Of a stretch of DNA of 10,931 nucleotides, positions 1 through 6,660 are shown one piece after another. The DNA comes from Mailhella massiliensis (lineage in GTDB: Bacteria > Desulfobacterota > Desulfovibrionia > Desulfovibrionales > Desulfovibrionaceae). A program made the position numbers and the translations under genes. The stretch covers positions 1-10,931 of the forward strand of contig NZ_DYZA01000124.1 of the NCBI RefSeq assembly GCF_020741395.1, in the 5' to 3' direction. Numbering within the stretch: position 1 is the stretch's first letter; every line of letters begins with the position of its first letter. Under the pieces are notes generated by a model, which was given only the letters and a program-made list of their open reading frames with translations, was not told the origin of the DNA and did not search any database.

Positions 1-447
1 CTCGCTTTGCACGATTTCCGGCATGCGGCTTGCCTGCTTCGGAGCATTGCTGAGCTTGGAAAACACTTCCAGAAGCTCCTTCTGGAAAGCTACCTTACCC
101 TGCAGTTCCTGAAGGCGACTCTCGTCGCGCATAAGCGTAACGCAAAAAACAACATGTCCGTTATGATCGAAAATAGGATACCCTTCCAGAACAAGCCTTC
201 GACCGCCAGCCACAGTCTGCACCCGGGTCACGGTTTTTCCGGTACGAAGCACTTCCGGGTTGAGCACGACGTCGAAAACACCCTTTCCAAGAAATTCCAG
301 CACATTATGCCCAACCATACTATCGTGCGGAACACCCGTGAGCTTTTCGTGCATGGCGTTGACGAAGAGGACAGTCCCCTGCGCGTCAGTCACACAGACT
401 CCGTCACTGAAGACGTCCAGAAGCTGATCAATATGATTTTGCAGCAT
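1..447 (-). CDS. PAS-domain regulator, probable sigma-54-dependent activator (C-terminus outside window)
   Basis: The first 149 residues are visible; the gene runs off the left edge. Residues about 5-108 look like a PAS sensor domain: a start resembling 'LLDVFSDGVCVTDAQG' (9-24), a 'VLFVNAMHEKLTG' strand-helix (26-38), and an 'IFDHNGHVVFCVTLMRD' end (92-108). Residues about 109-135 form a charged, leucine-spaced helix, likely a coiled-coil linker. The visible end, 'MPEIVQSE' (142-149), resembles the first residues of the AAA+ domain of RocR/PrdR-type sigma-54 activators, which often begin '..IIGxS'. ATG at 447 is chosen because GGAGG lies 5 nt upstream. The gene has its own sigma-70-type promoter and is insulated from the catabolic genes by two terminators. 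It could regulate that cluster, but it lies downstream of it, so this is inference. A PAS histidine kinase or a PAS-only protein remains possible because the output domain is not visible. Confidence 0.65.
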   Translation of the reverse strand, partial: MLQNHIDQLLDVFSDGVCVTDAQGTVLFVNAMHEKLTGVPHDSMVGHNVLEFLGKGVFDVVLNPEVLRTGKTVTRVQTVAGGRRLVLEGYPIFDHNGHVVFCVTLMRDESRLQELQGKVAFQKELLEVFSKLSNAPKQASRMPEIVQSE

Positions 448-477
448 GGTCGCCTCCGGCTAGTTGAAATTCTTTTT

Positions 478-506
478 CTTATAGCCGAATCTGAAAACAT
501 TGGCAA
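478..506 (-). promoter_or_regulatory. Sigma-70-type promoter of the PAS regulator gene
   Basis: On the minus strand a -35 box TTGCCA (506-501; 5/6 match to TTGACA) and a -10 box TATAAG (483-478; 5/6 match to TATAAT) are separated by exactly 17 nt. A start near 471 would leave a leader of about 24 nt containing the GGAGG ribosome site. This is the best promoter match seen in the window, and it suggests the regulator is made constitutively by the housekeeping sigma factor. Confidence 0.7.
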
Positions 507-578
507 TCAAGGCCGGCGACTTTCGGCCTTTGTCCGACCGTCGGAACACTCCCTCACCTCTCCCACCCTCTTTTCCTG

Positions 579-608
579 AAAAACAGCCCGGCAGAAAACG
601 AACCGGGC
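579..608 (-). terminator. Second (distal) intrinsic terminator after the kinase
   Basis: Six-bp GC arms (586-591 with 603-608) enclose an 11-nt loop. On the minus strand they are followed by TG and a run of five T (583-579). It is weaker than the hairpin at 678-710 and lies about 60 nt beyond it, so the two act as a tandem stop before the regulator promoter. Confidence 0.5.
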
Positions 609-670
609 CGACGGACAACGCTCTGAAAACGCAGGTAAAGGGCAATCGTTCCTTCAACCGGGCTCCGGCA

Positions 671-710
671 AACAAAAACGGGATTTCACCACAATGAGGT
701 GAAATCCCGT
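671..710 (-). terminator. Strong intrinsic terminator of the kinase transcript
   Basis: A perfect 13-bp stem (678-690 with 698-710) and a 7-nt loop are followed on the minus strand by a T-rich tail (five T, then GTT). The tail is on the correct side only for minus-strand transcription. It ends the catabolic operon about 200 nt after the kinase stop codon. Confidence 0.88.
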
Positions 711-911
711 AATATTGAGGAAGGAGGCCCGACGGGCTGCCGAGAACCCTCTCTTGCGGGAAAAGGCTCGCCGGGACGCACATGGCTGTACAAACCTCGT
801 TTCTACAGCAGGCTGCACGAACGCCCGCACCAAACCTGCGACCAGGGCTCTTGTATGCCGCAGGCCGGAGCATACGGCAACATACGCCGAAGCCCCCTCT
901 CTGCAAAAGGC

Positions 912-1823
912 TCAGACGCGGCCGTCCCTTTCCGCAAGAAAGGCGTCAACTTCCGCCGCAGTGGGAATGCCGTCCCAGCCGTGGCCGTTGCGGCACAGAA
1001 GCGTAGACGTGGCGGAAGCGCGACGCGCGGCTTCCAGCACGCCGTAGCCCTGCGCAAGGCTCGCAGCCATGGCGCCATGGAACACGTCGCCCGCACCCGT
1101 ACTGTCGGTCACGGGCACATCGGGAAAAGTGGGCACGCGGCTGATGACGCCGTCTATATTCCAGAGCGAACCTTCAACCCCCTGGGTGGCGGCCACGATA
1201 CCCTTGCACATGCGGCCAAGCTCTGTCAGGGCTTCCATGGTATCGTCCATGCCCAGCATCTTCTTCATGCCGAGATCCGCACAAATGACATAATCCGCCC
1301 TCTTCACACAGGCCAGGTACCGGGGATCATCGGACACTACGTCCACGTCGAGCAGTACCTTTATGCCCCGCTTTTCGGCCTCATCCATGACATGGGGCAT
1401 GACGGAAAGCCAGCGCATGTCGCTCAGGATGAGGGTATCGGCATCCAGCGTATCCACGGGCAGCGCCTCAGCGCCGATATCCATGGCCGGGTCGGTATAG
1501 GCGAGGATCTGACGGTCGCCCGCCGGATCCACCATGATGCAGGAAGAAGAGGTACGGGAGTTGGGGCAGGTCACCATACCGGAGATATCCACACCCTTGC
1601 CCGCCAGAAGATCCTTGAGCCACCGGCCTTCGGCATCGTCGCCGACACGGCCCCAGAAGGCCGTTTTCACGCCGAGGCGGGAAGCCGCGATAGCTGCGGT
1701 AGGAGCGGGACCGCCGCCGCGCATGGTCACGCTGGTCGTGCCCAGCTTCTGGGGGCGGCTCATCAGTTCGGAGACCTGATAGACACGGTCAAGAAACAGG
1801 TTGCCGATGCAGACAATATTCAT
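912..1823 (-). CDS. PfkB-family sugar kinase, resembling sulfofructose kinase YihV
   Basis: A 303-residue ribokinase/PfkB-fold enzyme expected to move the ATP gamma-phosphate onto a ketose in the cytoplasm. Seen: an N-terminal strand 'MNIVCIGNLFLDR', signature 1 as 'RGGGPAPTAAIAASRLG' (35-51), 'GRVGDD' (58-63), and signature 2 'DSTGAGDVFHGA' (240-251) with catalytic Asp246 and the anion hole just before it. Aligned by eye to my recollection of E. coli YihV (298 aa), the similarity runs end to end, including the 'GGGPAxTAA' variant of signature 1, 'IMVD', 'DxRW' and the 'GIP' near the C-terminus. Lys26 and Arg137 fall at the positions of YihV Lys27 and Arg138, which bind the sulfonate; YihV Asn109 is Ala108 here. 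ATG at 1823 is chosen because the protein then begins at the conserved first strand; its ribosome site (GAGAG) is weak. An in-frame upstream start at 1961 would run back through the aldolase and its terminator and is rejected. A ketohexose or other ketose kinase is the alternative. Confidence 0.85.
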   Translation of the reverse strand: MNIVCIGNLFLDRVYQVSELMSRPQKLGTTSVTMRGGGPAPTAAIAASRLGVKTAFWGRVGDDAEGRWLKDLLAGKGVDISGMVTCPNSRTSSSCIMVDPAGDRQILAYTDPAMDIGAEALPVDTLDADTLILSDMRWLSVMPHVMDEAEKRGIKVLLDVDVVSDDPRYLACVKRADYVICADLGMKKMLGMDDTMEALTELGRMCKGIVAATQGVEGSLWNIDGVISRVPTFPDVPVTDSTGAGDVFHGAMAASLAQGYGVLEAARRASATSTLLCRNGHGWDGIPTAAEVDAFLAERDGRV

Positions 1824-1867
1824 ATTCAGGCTCTCATGGCGAGCGGCTATCCGCCCGTCTGTGGTGG

Positions 1868-1900
1868 AAAAAAGCTTCCGGCCGGGCCTCCGGCCGGAAG
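1868..1900 (-). terminator. Intrinsic terminator between aldolase and kinase
   Basis: A perfect 11-bp GC-rich stem (1875-1885 with 1890-1900) with a 4-nt loop is followed on the minus strand by C and six T (1873-1868). It begins 9 nt after the aldolase stop codon. No good promoter is visible between it and the kinase start 45 nt later, so kinase expression probably depends on read-through, unless it acts as an mRNA-stabilising hairpin. Confidence 0.85.
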
Positions 1901-1909
1901 GAGGATAAC

Positions 1910-2800
1910 TTATTCGCCCTGCAGGAGATGTTCTGGCAGGCTGTTGCCGCTCACGGTGCAATCCGCCACGCGGCCGGCGGAACCGAACAGTTCCATGTAG
2001 TGGGCGGCAAGAGCGCGCACGCCTTCACGGCCGTCTTCCAGAAGGGCCAGCAGATCACATTCCGGCTCCACGGCCAGACGCTCACGGATGCGCTTCACGG
2101 CCGCACCCTTGAGGGCGGTGTTGATGTTGATCTTACGCAGGCCGTTGCGGGTGGCGGTGCGTATGGCGTCTTCCGTCACGCCGGAAGCGCCGTGCAGCAC
2201 CAGCGGCACACCTATGGCGCTCAGGCGGCGCAGCAGATCCTGATCCAGATCCATGGAGCTGGTCTTCATACCGTGGATGGACCCCAGGGACACAGCCAGG
2301 AAGTCGACACCGGTACGTTCGGCGAATTCCGCAGCCTGGTCGGGATCGGTGTACATGATATCGGCACGGCTGCCGCCGGGCATGGGCACTTCGCCCACTT
2401 CACCTTCAGCGCTTGCGCCGTAGTCGTGGGCCATCTGCACCATTTCCTTCGTCATACGGATGTTCTCTTCAAAGGAAAGGGAAGAGCCGTCGAACATCAC
2501 GGAAGAAGCGCCGAGGCGCAGGGCCTTGCGGATCAGGCCGAGGTCGCGGGCATGGTCGATATGCAGGGCGAAACGACCACTGCTCTGTTCCATGACGGAG
2601 AAGCACAGGGCCATGATGTTTTCCATGCCGATGTGCTTGTAGGCCTGGGCACCCAGAGCGAGAATAGCCGGGGCCTTCATTTCTTCAGCTGCCTTCACCA
2701 CGCCGCCCAGGGTGGTGTAGTTGTGCACGTTGAAGTGGCCGACGCACCAGTCTTTGGCGGGATCGAGGGCAAGGAGTTCATTCATGGTATAAAAGGGCAT
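1910..2800 (-). CDS. Class II (zinc-dependent) ketose-phosphate aldolase, FBP/tagatose-BP aldolase family
   Basis: A 296-residue aldolase, close to the usual 280-290 of GatY/KbaY-type enzymes. It should split a ketose phosphate into dihydroxyacetone phosphate and an aldehyde. The class II active site is visible: 'HIDHA' (80-84) gives catalytic Asp82 and zinc ligand His83, 'AEGEVG' (131-136) gives the metal-site glutamate, 'SIHG' gives His176, 'LHGASG' gives His203, and 'KININT' (223-228) is the DHAP phosphate-binding loop. ATG at 2800 has GAGG 6 nt upstream. It lies between the mutarotase and the kinase. Class II enzymes also serve as sulfofructose-1-phosphate aldolases (SqiA, described in some sulfo-EMP bacteria), replacing the class I YihT of E. 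coli. Sequence alone does not tell that role from fructose or tagatose bisphosphate aldolase. Family confidence is high and substrate confidence is low. Confidence 0.9.
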   Translation of the reverse strand: MPFYTMNELLALDPAKDWCVGHFNVHNYTTLGGVVKAAEEMKAPAILALGAQAYKHIGMENIMALCFSVMEQSSGRFALHIDHARDLGLIRKALRLGASSVMFDGSSLSFEENIRMTKEMVQMAHDYGASAEGEVGEVPMPGGSRADIMYTDPDQAAEFAERTGVDFLAVSLGSIHGMKTSSMDLDQDLLRRLSAIGVPLVLHGASGVTEDAIRTATRNGLRKININTALKGAAVKRIRERLAVEPECDLLALLEDGREGVRALAAHYMELFGSAGRVADCTVSGNSLPEHLLQGE

Positions 2801-2886
2801 GGGGAACCTCGCAGGGTGTTAAAGAGGTGGAAGGAAAATCGGCGAGGGGCGGAAGATACGTGCGCTCATCCCGCTCCAGACCAGCC

Positions 2887-3951
2887 TTACCAGCTAAAAC
2901 GGTGCATGGTGTGCGTGGCGCGGGTTTCACCGGCCTTAAGCACAATGGAGGGGAAATCGGGCTGGTTGGGCGCGTCGGGGAAGAACTGAGTTTCCAGGCA
3001 CAGGGAATTAAAGGCCTGATACACTACGCCGTCCTTGCCGTCCCAGTGACGCAGACTCAGCTTGGAACCGTTGTAGAACTGAATACCGGGCAGGTCGGTG
3101 GACACCGTCATGGTACGACCGGAGGCGGGATCGCGAAGTTCCGCGGCGAGGGTGAGGCCCGCTTCGGCAGAAGGCGTACCGTTCAGCACATAGTTCACAT
3201 CAAACATGCGGTCGGGCAGGCCGGGCAGAGCCATCTGATCGCCGATGCGCTTCATGGAAGTGAAGTCGTAAGCGGGATCCTTAACCACGGGACGGATTTC
3301 CCCGGTGGGAATCATATTGCTCTGAACAGGAGTATAGGCGTCAGCGTAAAGGCGCAGTTCATGGTCTTCGATACTGGGAGAACCATGTCCGGCGAGGTTG
3401 TAGTAGTTATGGTTGGCAAGGTTGACGATGGTGTCCTGATCCTTGGCGGTGGCGGTGAAATTCATGGCCACTCCGTTGTCTTCATCGAGGCTGATTTCGG
3501 CCAGCACGTCGAGTTCGCCGGGGTAGCCCTGTTCGCCGTCTTCGGAAGTCCTACGGAGGATCACACGGGAAACGCCGTCTTTCTCTTCCGCTTCGGAGGC
3601 CCACACATACTTGTCGAAACCGCGGACGCCGCCATGCAGATGCTGGCCGGTGGGGCCCTCATTGCAGGGCAGATGATAGGTCTTGCCGTTCAGGGTGAAC
3701 TCACCGTTGTGGATGCGGTTGGCCACACGGCCGGCAAGGATGCCGTAGCAGGGATGGCCGTAGAGATACTGGGCGAGGTTGTCGAAGCCGAGGATCACGT
3801 CGGCGGGGCCGTTCTTGCCCGGCACCACCAGGCGACGCATGATGCAGCCGTAATCGAGCACTTCCACTTCCATGCCGTTCTTATTAGTCAGCACGGTAGC
3901 TTTGATATCCTGATTCCAGAATCTGCCGAAAGGTTTGACAGTAACAGCCAT
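2887..3951 (-). CDS. galM: Aldose 1-epimerase (mutarotase)
   Basis: A 354-residue GalM-family enzyme, the usual length, that interconverts alpha and beta anomers of a free sugar. Seen: 'GRVANRI' (74-80), 'HLHGGVRGFDK' (104-114) with the substrate-binding histidine, 'NHNYYNL' (180-186) with the catalytic acid His181, and 'ETQFFPDAPN' (320-329) with the catalytic base Glu320. ATG at 3951 is preferred over the in-frame upstream ATG at 4065, because GGAG lies 8 nt before it and the GalM fold begins here. It follows the transporter genes and precedes the aldolase. In this setting it would equilibrate the anomer freed by the retaining GH31 glycosidase before the isomerase acts, the role proposed for YihR in sulfoquinovose use. 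The family match is to GalM itself rather than the shorter YihR. No signal peptide is visible, so it acts in the cytoplasm. Confidence 0.92.
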   Translation of the reverse strand: MAVTVKPFGRFWNQDIKATVLTNKNGMEVEVLDYGCIMRRLVVPGKNGPADVILGFDNLAQYLYGHPCYGILAGRVANRIHNGEFTLNGKTYHLPCNEGPTGQHLHGGVRGFDKYVWASEAEEKDGVSRVILRRTSEDGEQGYPGELDVLAEISLDEDNGVAMNFTATAKDQDTIVNLANHNYYNLAGHGSPSIEDHELRLYADAYTPVQSNMIPTGEIRPVVKDPAYDFTSMKRIGDQMALPGLPDRMFDVNYVLNGTPSAEAGLTLAAELRDPASGRTMTVSTDLPGIQFYNGSKLSLRHWDGKDGVVYQAFNSLCLETQFFPDAPNQPDFPSIVLKAGETRATHTMHRFSW

Positions 3952-3985
3952 GATGATTCTCCACAAAAACAGGGGTAACAGAGCG

Positions 3986-4007
3986 AAAAAAAGGTCGACA
4001 GGCAACC
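3986..4007 (-). terminator. Possible weak terminator upstream of the mutarotase
   Basis: On the minus strand a short 5-bp stem (4007-4003 with 3997-3993, one G-U pair) and a 5-nt loop are followed directly by seven T (3992-3986). The stem is weak but the T-tract is among the longest in the window. It lies 35 nt before the epimerase start and could attenuate transcription from the transporter genes. Confidence 0.4.
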
Positions 4008-4096
4008 GGCCTCCCGTCCGTGGCGCGAATGCGCCTTTCCATGACGGACTTGTCCAAACGCCCACCCGCTTGGACGCTTGGAGAAAGCCTCATGGA

Positions 4097-4119
4097 GGCC
4101 GGGGGAGCCACCCCCGGCC
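4097..4119 (-). terminator. GC-rich hairpin after the TRAP binding-protein gene
   Basis: A perfect 9-bp stem of only G and C (4097-4105 with 4111-4119) with a 5-nt loop starts 15 nt after the stop codon of the binding protein. No proper T-run follows on the minus strand. It is therefore better read as an mRNA-stabilising or attenuating hairpin that raises binding-protein mRNA over the downstream genes, a common layout for transport operons. Confidence 0.55.
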
Positions 4120-4134
4120 GGAAAGCTACTGGAA

Positions 4135-5190
4135 TTACTTCAGAGCATCGAAGGAAGCACGACGGTTCTGTTCAAACTTGGAAGCGTTGGCAATAGCCGC
4201 ATCGAGTTCCTTCAGGAATTCGGCGCCGCCTTCAGTTTCCTGCAGATACATGTCACGCAGGGGCTTCACCACTTCGATGAACTGGGCCTTTTCTTCAGGA
4301 GTGGGGAAGTAAGTCTGGCCGCCGGCCTTGGCAAAGGCGGCATAGGCGGGACGTTCCATATCCATCTGCACACCGTTTTCCACGATGCCCATCAGCTTGA
4401 ATCCGTCGATGAGGGCGTCCTGGAATTCCTTGGGCAGGCTCTTGAAGTAATTGGCATTCATGAACCATGCGGAGAACATGAAGTTGTGGCCGTCGAGGGT
4501 CATGTACTTGGCCTTTTCATGCAGACGCACGGCGGTAAGGTCGGTGATGGAGTTCAGGGTGCCGTCCACCACGCCCTTGCTCAGGGCGTCATACACTTCC
4601 ATGAAGGGGATGGGGGTGGGGGAAGCGCCGTTCAGGCGAACCTGTTCCTGCTGTACCTTGTTTTCCACGGTGCGGAGCTTGAGGCCCTTCAGGTCGGCGG
4701 GGGTCTTCACGGGATGCTTGGCGTTGACGTAGTTTCTCCAGCCCGCGCTGTTGGAAAGGCTCATCATGAGGAGTTTACCGTTGGTATTCTTGTAAATGAG
4801 TTCACGCAGCTTGTCTTCAAAGGGGCCGGAGAGCACATTCTGAGCAACGGTTTCGGAGGGCATGATGTAGGGAATATCCAGAGCGGCGATGGGAGGATAC
4901 ACCACGGCGATGCCGCCGGCGGTAGCGGGGTAGATATGCACCACGCCAGCTTCCAGGGACTGGAAACATTCGATGGGGTTGCCGCAGAGCTGAGCGCCGG
5001 CGTAGATATCGATCTGCAGCTCGCCGCCGGTACGGTTTTCCACGTACTGCTTCAGAAACAGCGTGGACGCATGCTCGGCGGTTCCTTCATTGGAAAGGAA
5101 GTCGAGATTCAGTACGGTCTTGGCCTCGGCGGCGCAGGCAAGGCCAAGCACGAGGGACAGGGACACAACGGACTTCACAAAGCCTTTCAT
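4135..5190 (-). CDS. dctP: TRAP transporter periplasmic solute-binding protein (DctP family)
   Basis: A 351-residue extracytoplasmic receptor that captures the solute and delivers it to the QM membrane subunits. A Sec signal peptide is clear: basic start, hydrophobic core 'VVSLSLVLGLACAA' and an 'AEA|K' cleavage site after residue 23. The Cys19 context (G-L-A-C) does not fit a lipobox. The DctP hallmark follows at about 166-216: 'DLKGLKLRTVENK', then 'GASPTPIPFMEVYDALSKGVVDG'. Arg173 falls where DctP/SiaP proteins hold the carboxylate or other anion of the ligand. ATG at 5190 has AAAGGA about 7 nt upstream. It is the last gene of a Q-M-P transporter set and lies next to sugar enzymes. The conserved arginine argues for an acidic ligand such as a uronate or sulfonated sugar, though some TRAP systems carry other solutes. 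Confidence 0.93.
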   Translation of the reverse strand: MKGFVKSVVSLSLVLGLACAAEAKTVLNLDFLSNEGTAEHASTLFLKQYVENRTGGELQIDIYAGAQLCGNPIECFQSLEAGVVHIYPATAGGIAVVYPPIAALDIPYIMPSETVAQNVLSGPFEDKLRELIYKNTNGKLLMMSLSNSAGWRNYVNAKHPVKTPADLKGLKLRTVENKVQQEQVRLNGASPTPIPFMEVYDALSKGVVDGTLNSITDLTAVRLHEKAKYMTLDGHNFMFSAWFMNANYFKSLPKEFQDALIDGFKLMGIVENGVQMDMERPAYAAFAKAGGQTYFPTPEEKAQFIEVVKPLRDMYLQETEGGAEFLKELDAAIANASKFEQNRRASFDALK

Positions 5191-5227
5191 AGGGATATCC
5201 TTTCGTTAAAGGTTTATGTGTCATGAA

Positions 5228-5247
5228 AACCGCTTGGATAAACGGTT
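5228..5247 (-). other. Leader hairpin upstream of the binding-protein gene
   Basis: An 8-bp stem with one G-U pair (5247-5240 with 5235-5228) and a 4-nt loop lies 37 nt before the start codon of the TRAP receptor gene. Only a short TTC follows it on the minus strand, so it is probably a leader structure rather than a terminator. Confidence 0.4.
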
Positions 5248-5275
5248 CTTCCTATTGCAATTGAGGGCGGACCGG

Positions 5276-5295
5276 CCTGCGGGCCTATCCGCAGG
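5276..5295 (-). other. Hairpin directly after the TRAP large permease gene
   Basis: A perfect 7-bp stem (5276-5282 with 5289-5295) with a 6-nt loop starts 2 nt after the stop codon. No T-tract follows on the minus strand. It may protect the upstream message from 3' decay rather than end transcription. Confidence 0.4.
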
Positions 5296-5297
5296 AT

Positions 5298-6611
5298 TTA
5301 CATGAGGCCCCAGGCCTTGGGCAGGAACAGAACAGTCTCAGGGAAGTAGCTGAACACGCAGAGAAGCACGGCAAGCACAAAGAAGAAGGGCAGCATTTCC
5401 TTGACCAGCTTGTCCAGACTGACGCCGCTGATACCCTGTGTGACGAAGAGCACCAGACCCATGGGAGGAGTGATGAGGCCGATGGTAAGGTTGATGACCA
5501 TGACCACGCCGAAATGAATGGGGTCGATGCCCACAGCCTCCATGGCGGGAGCAAGAATGGGGCCGAGAATCAGGATGGTGGGACCGGCGTCCATGATGCA
5601 GCCGACCAGAAGCAGGGTGACGTTGACGAGCAGGAACAGGAGATGCGGATCGCTCGTGAGGGCCACCAGAGCGGAACCGAGCATCTGCGGAGTATGACGC
5701 AGGCTTACCACGGAGGCAAACGCCACGGCCGCACCTACCAGGATGAGGATCTTGGCGGAAGCTATGGCGGAACCGGCAAAGATGCGGGGCAGCTGAGAGG
5801 GCTTGATTTCACGAGTGTAGAACACACCGAGCATCAGAGCGTAGAAGGCGGCGATAGCCGCGGCTTCCGTGGCCGTCATGATGCCGCCGAGAATACCGCC
5901 CATGAGTATGACCGGAGTACCCAGGGGCAGAATAGCCTTCTTGGCCGCCTGACCGCGTTCCTTCCAGCTCGCACGGGGCTTGGGATCGGGGAACACACCG
6001 GAGCGGGCACGCAGGGAGATAACCAGCATGATACCGCCCGCGATCATGAGGCCGGGGATGATGCCGCCCGCGAACATAGCCGCCACGGAGCAGTTTTCCA
6101 CGAAAGCGTACATGATCATAAGTCCGCTCGGCGGAATGATGGGAGCGAGGATACCGGCGGAAGCAATGATTGCCGCAGATATTCCGTCGGGATATTTCAT
6201 CTTCTTCATGGCCGGGATGAGCATGCCGCCCAGGGCGGAGGCGTCGGCCACGGCGGAGCCGGAACCGCCGGAGAGCATGACGGAAGCAAGCACGCACACA
6301 TGGCCGAGGCCTCCGCGGAAGTGCCCGATGAGAGTTTCAGCGAAAGTCACGATACGCACAGTCACACCGCCCGCGCTCATGAGTTCGCCTGCGAGCACGA
6401 AGAAAGGCAGAGCCATAAGGGCAAAGCTGTCGACACCGTTCCACAGACGCTGCAGAAGCAGGGGGAAGAAGGCCCACTGGCCGTTTTGGGCAAGATCTAT
6501 CCCCGGGGCGAGCAGAAGCACATAGACGATGGGAAGGCCTATGAGCACAAGTCCGAGGAAGTAGACCAGATAAAACATTTTAAGAGCTGCGATTTTAGCA
6601 ATGATATTCAT
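5298..6611 (-). CDS. dctM: TRAP transporter large permease subunit (DctM family)
   Basis: A 437-residue polytopic inner-membrane protein with about a dozen hydrophobic segments, the normal DctM size. It forms the ion-coupled translocation channel of the TRAP system. Visible family marks are 'ALPFFVLAGELM' (67-78), a small-residue stretch 'MLSGGSGSAVADASALGG' (112-129), the 'APIIPPSG' helical hairpin (156-163), 'GIMTATEAAAI' (243-253), and a second IPPS-like repeat 'GLITPPMG' near the C-terminus. ATG at 6611 has GGAG about 7 nt upstream. It lies 49 nt downstream of the small subunit gene and 107 nt upstream of the receptor gene. Import should depend on Na+ or H+, as in other TRAP transporters. 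Confidence 0.95.
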   Translation of the reverse strand: MNIIAKIAALKMFYLVYFLGLVLIGLPIVYVLLLAPGIDLAQNGQWAFFPLLLQRLWNGVDSFALMALPFFVLAGELMSAGGVTVRIVTFAETLIGHFRGGLGHVCVLASVMLSGGSGSAVADASALGGMLIPAMKKMKYPDGISAAIIASAGILAPIIPPSGLMIMYAFVENCSVAAMFAGGIIPGLMIAGGIMLVISLRARSGVFPDPKPRASWKERGQAAKKAILPLGTPVILMGGILGGIMTATEAAAIAAFYALMLGVFYTREIKPSQLPRIFAGSAIASAKILILVGAAVAFASVVSLRHTPQMLGSALVALTSDPHLLFLLVNVTLLLVGCIMDAGPTILILGPILAPAMEAVGIDPIHFGVVMVINLTIGLITPPMGLVLFVTQGISGVSLDKLVKEMLPFFFVLAVLLCVFSYFPETVLFLPKAWGLM

Positions 6612-6660
6612 GAACGACTCCAGATACTCGTGAATATTTCAGCGGGAGCGCCGGGGCGGA

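Larger units (their letters stand above)
448..911. other. 464-nt gene-free interval between kinase and regulator
   Basis: The part nearest the regulator (448-510) holds its ribosome site and promoter. Two minus-strand terminator hairpins lie at 579-608 and 671-710. The 711-911 section, immediately downstream of the kinase stop, holds no convincing gene; it would be a roughly 200-nt 3' untranslated region of the kinase transcript. An open frame spans 460-906 on the minus strand, but it is rich in Arg, Cys and Gly, has no ribosome site and runs through both terminators, so it is not called. The 511-578 section shows nothing recognisable. Confidence 0.6.

Noticed and set aside
460..906. Minus-strand open frame of 148 codons after the kinase
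   Set aside because: It runs through two terminators and the regulator promoter, has no ribosome site, and its Arg/Cys/Gly-rich composition does not look like a protein.
1824..1961. Longer N-terminus for the kinase (start at 1961)
   Set aside because: It would overlap the aldolase end and translate through the 1868-1900 terminator; the PfkB fold begins at Met 1823.
699..2000. Plus-strand open frame of 433 codons opposite the kinase
   Set aside because: Antisense shadow of a clear PfkB gene; its start lies inside a terminator hairpin.
3952..4065. Longer N-terminus for the epimerase (start at 4065)
   Set aside because: The added residues do not resemble GalM, and a ribosome site stands just before 3951.
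5119..5190. Lipoprotein reading of the TRAP receptor (Cys19)
   Set aside because: Gly rather than Leu stands at the -3 position and a normal AEA cleavage site follows, so a soluble periplasmic protein is more likely.
5255..5270. Sigma-54-like site with TTGCAA upstream of the binding-protein gene
   Set aside because: The -12 part is good, but the -24 part reads CCGC instead of TGGC, and the site lies inside the transporter operon.
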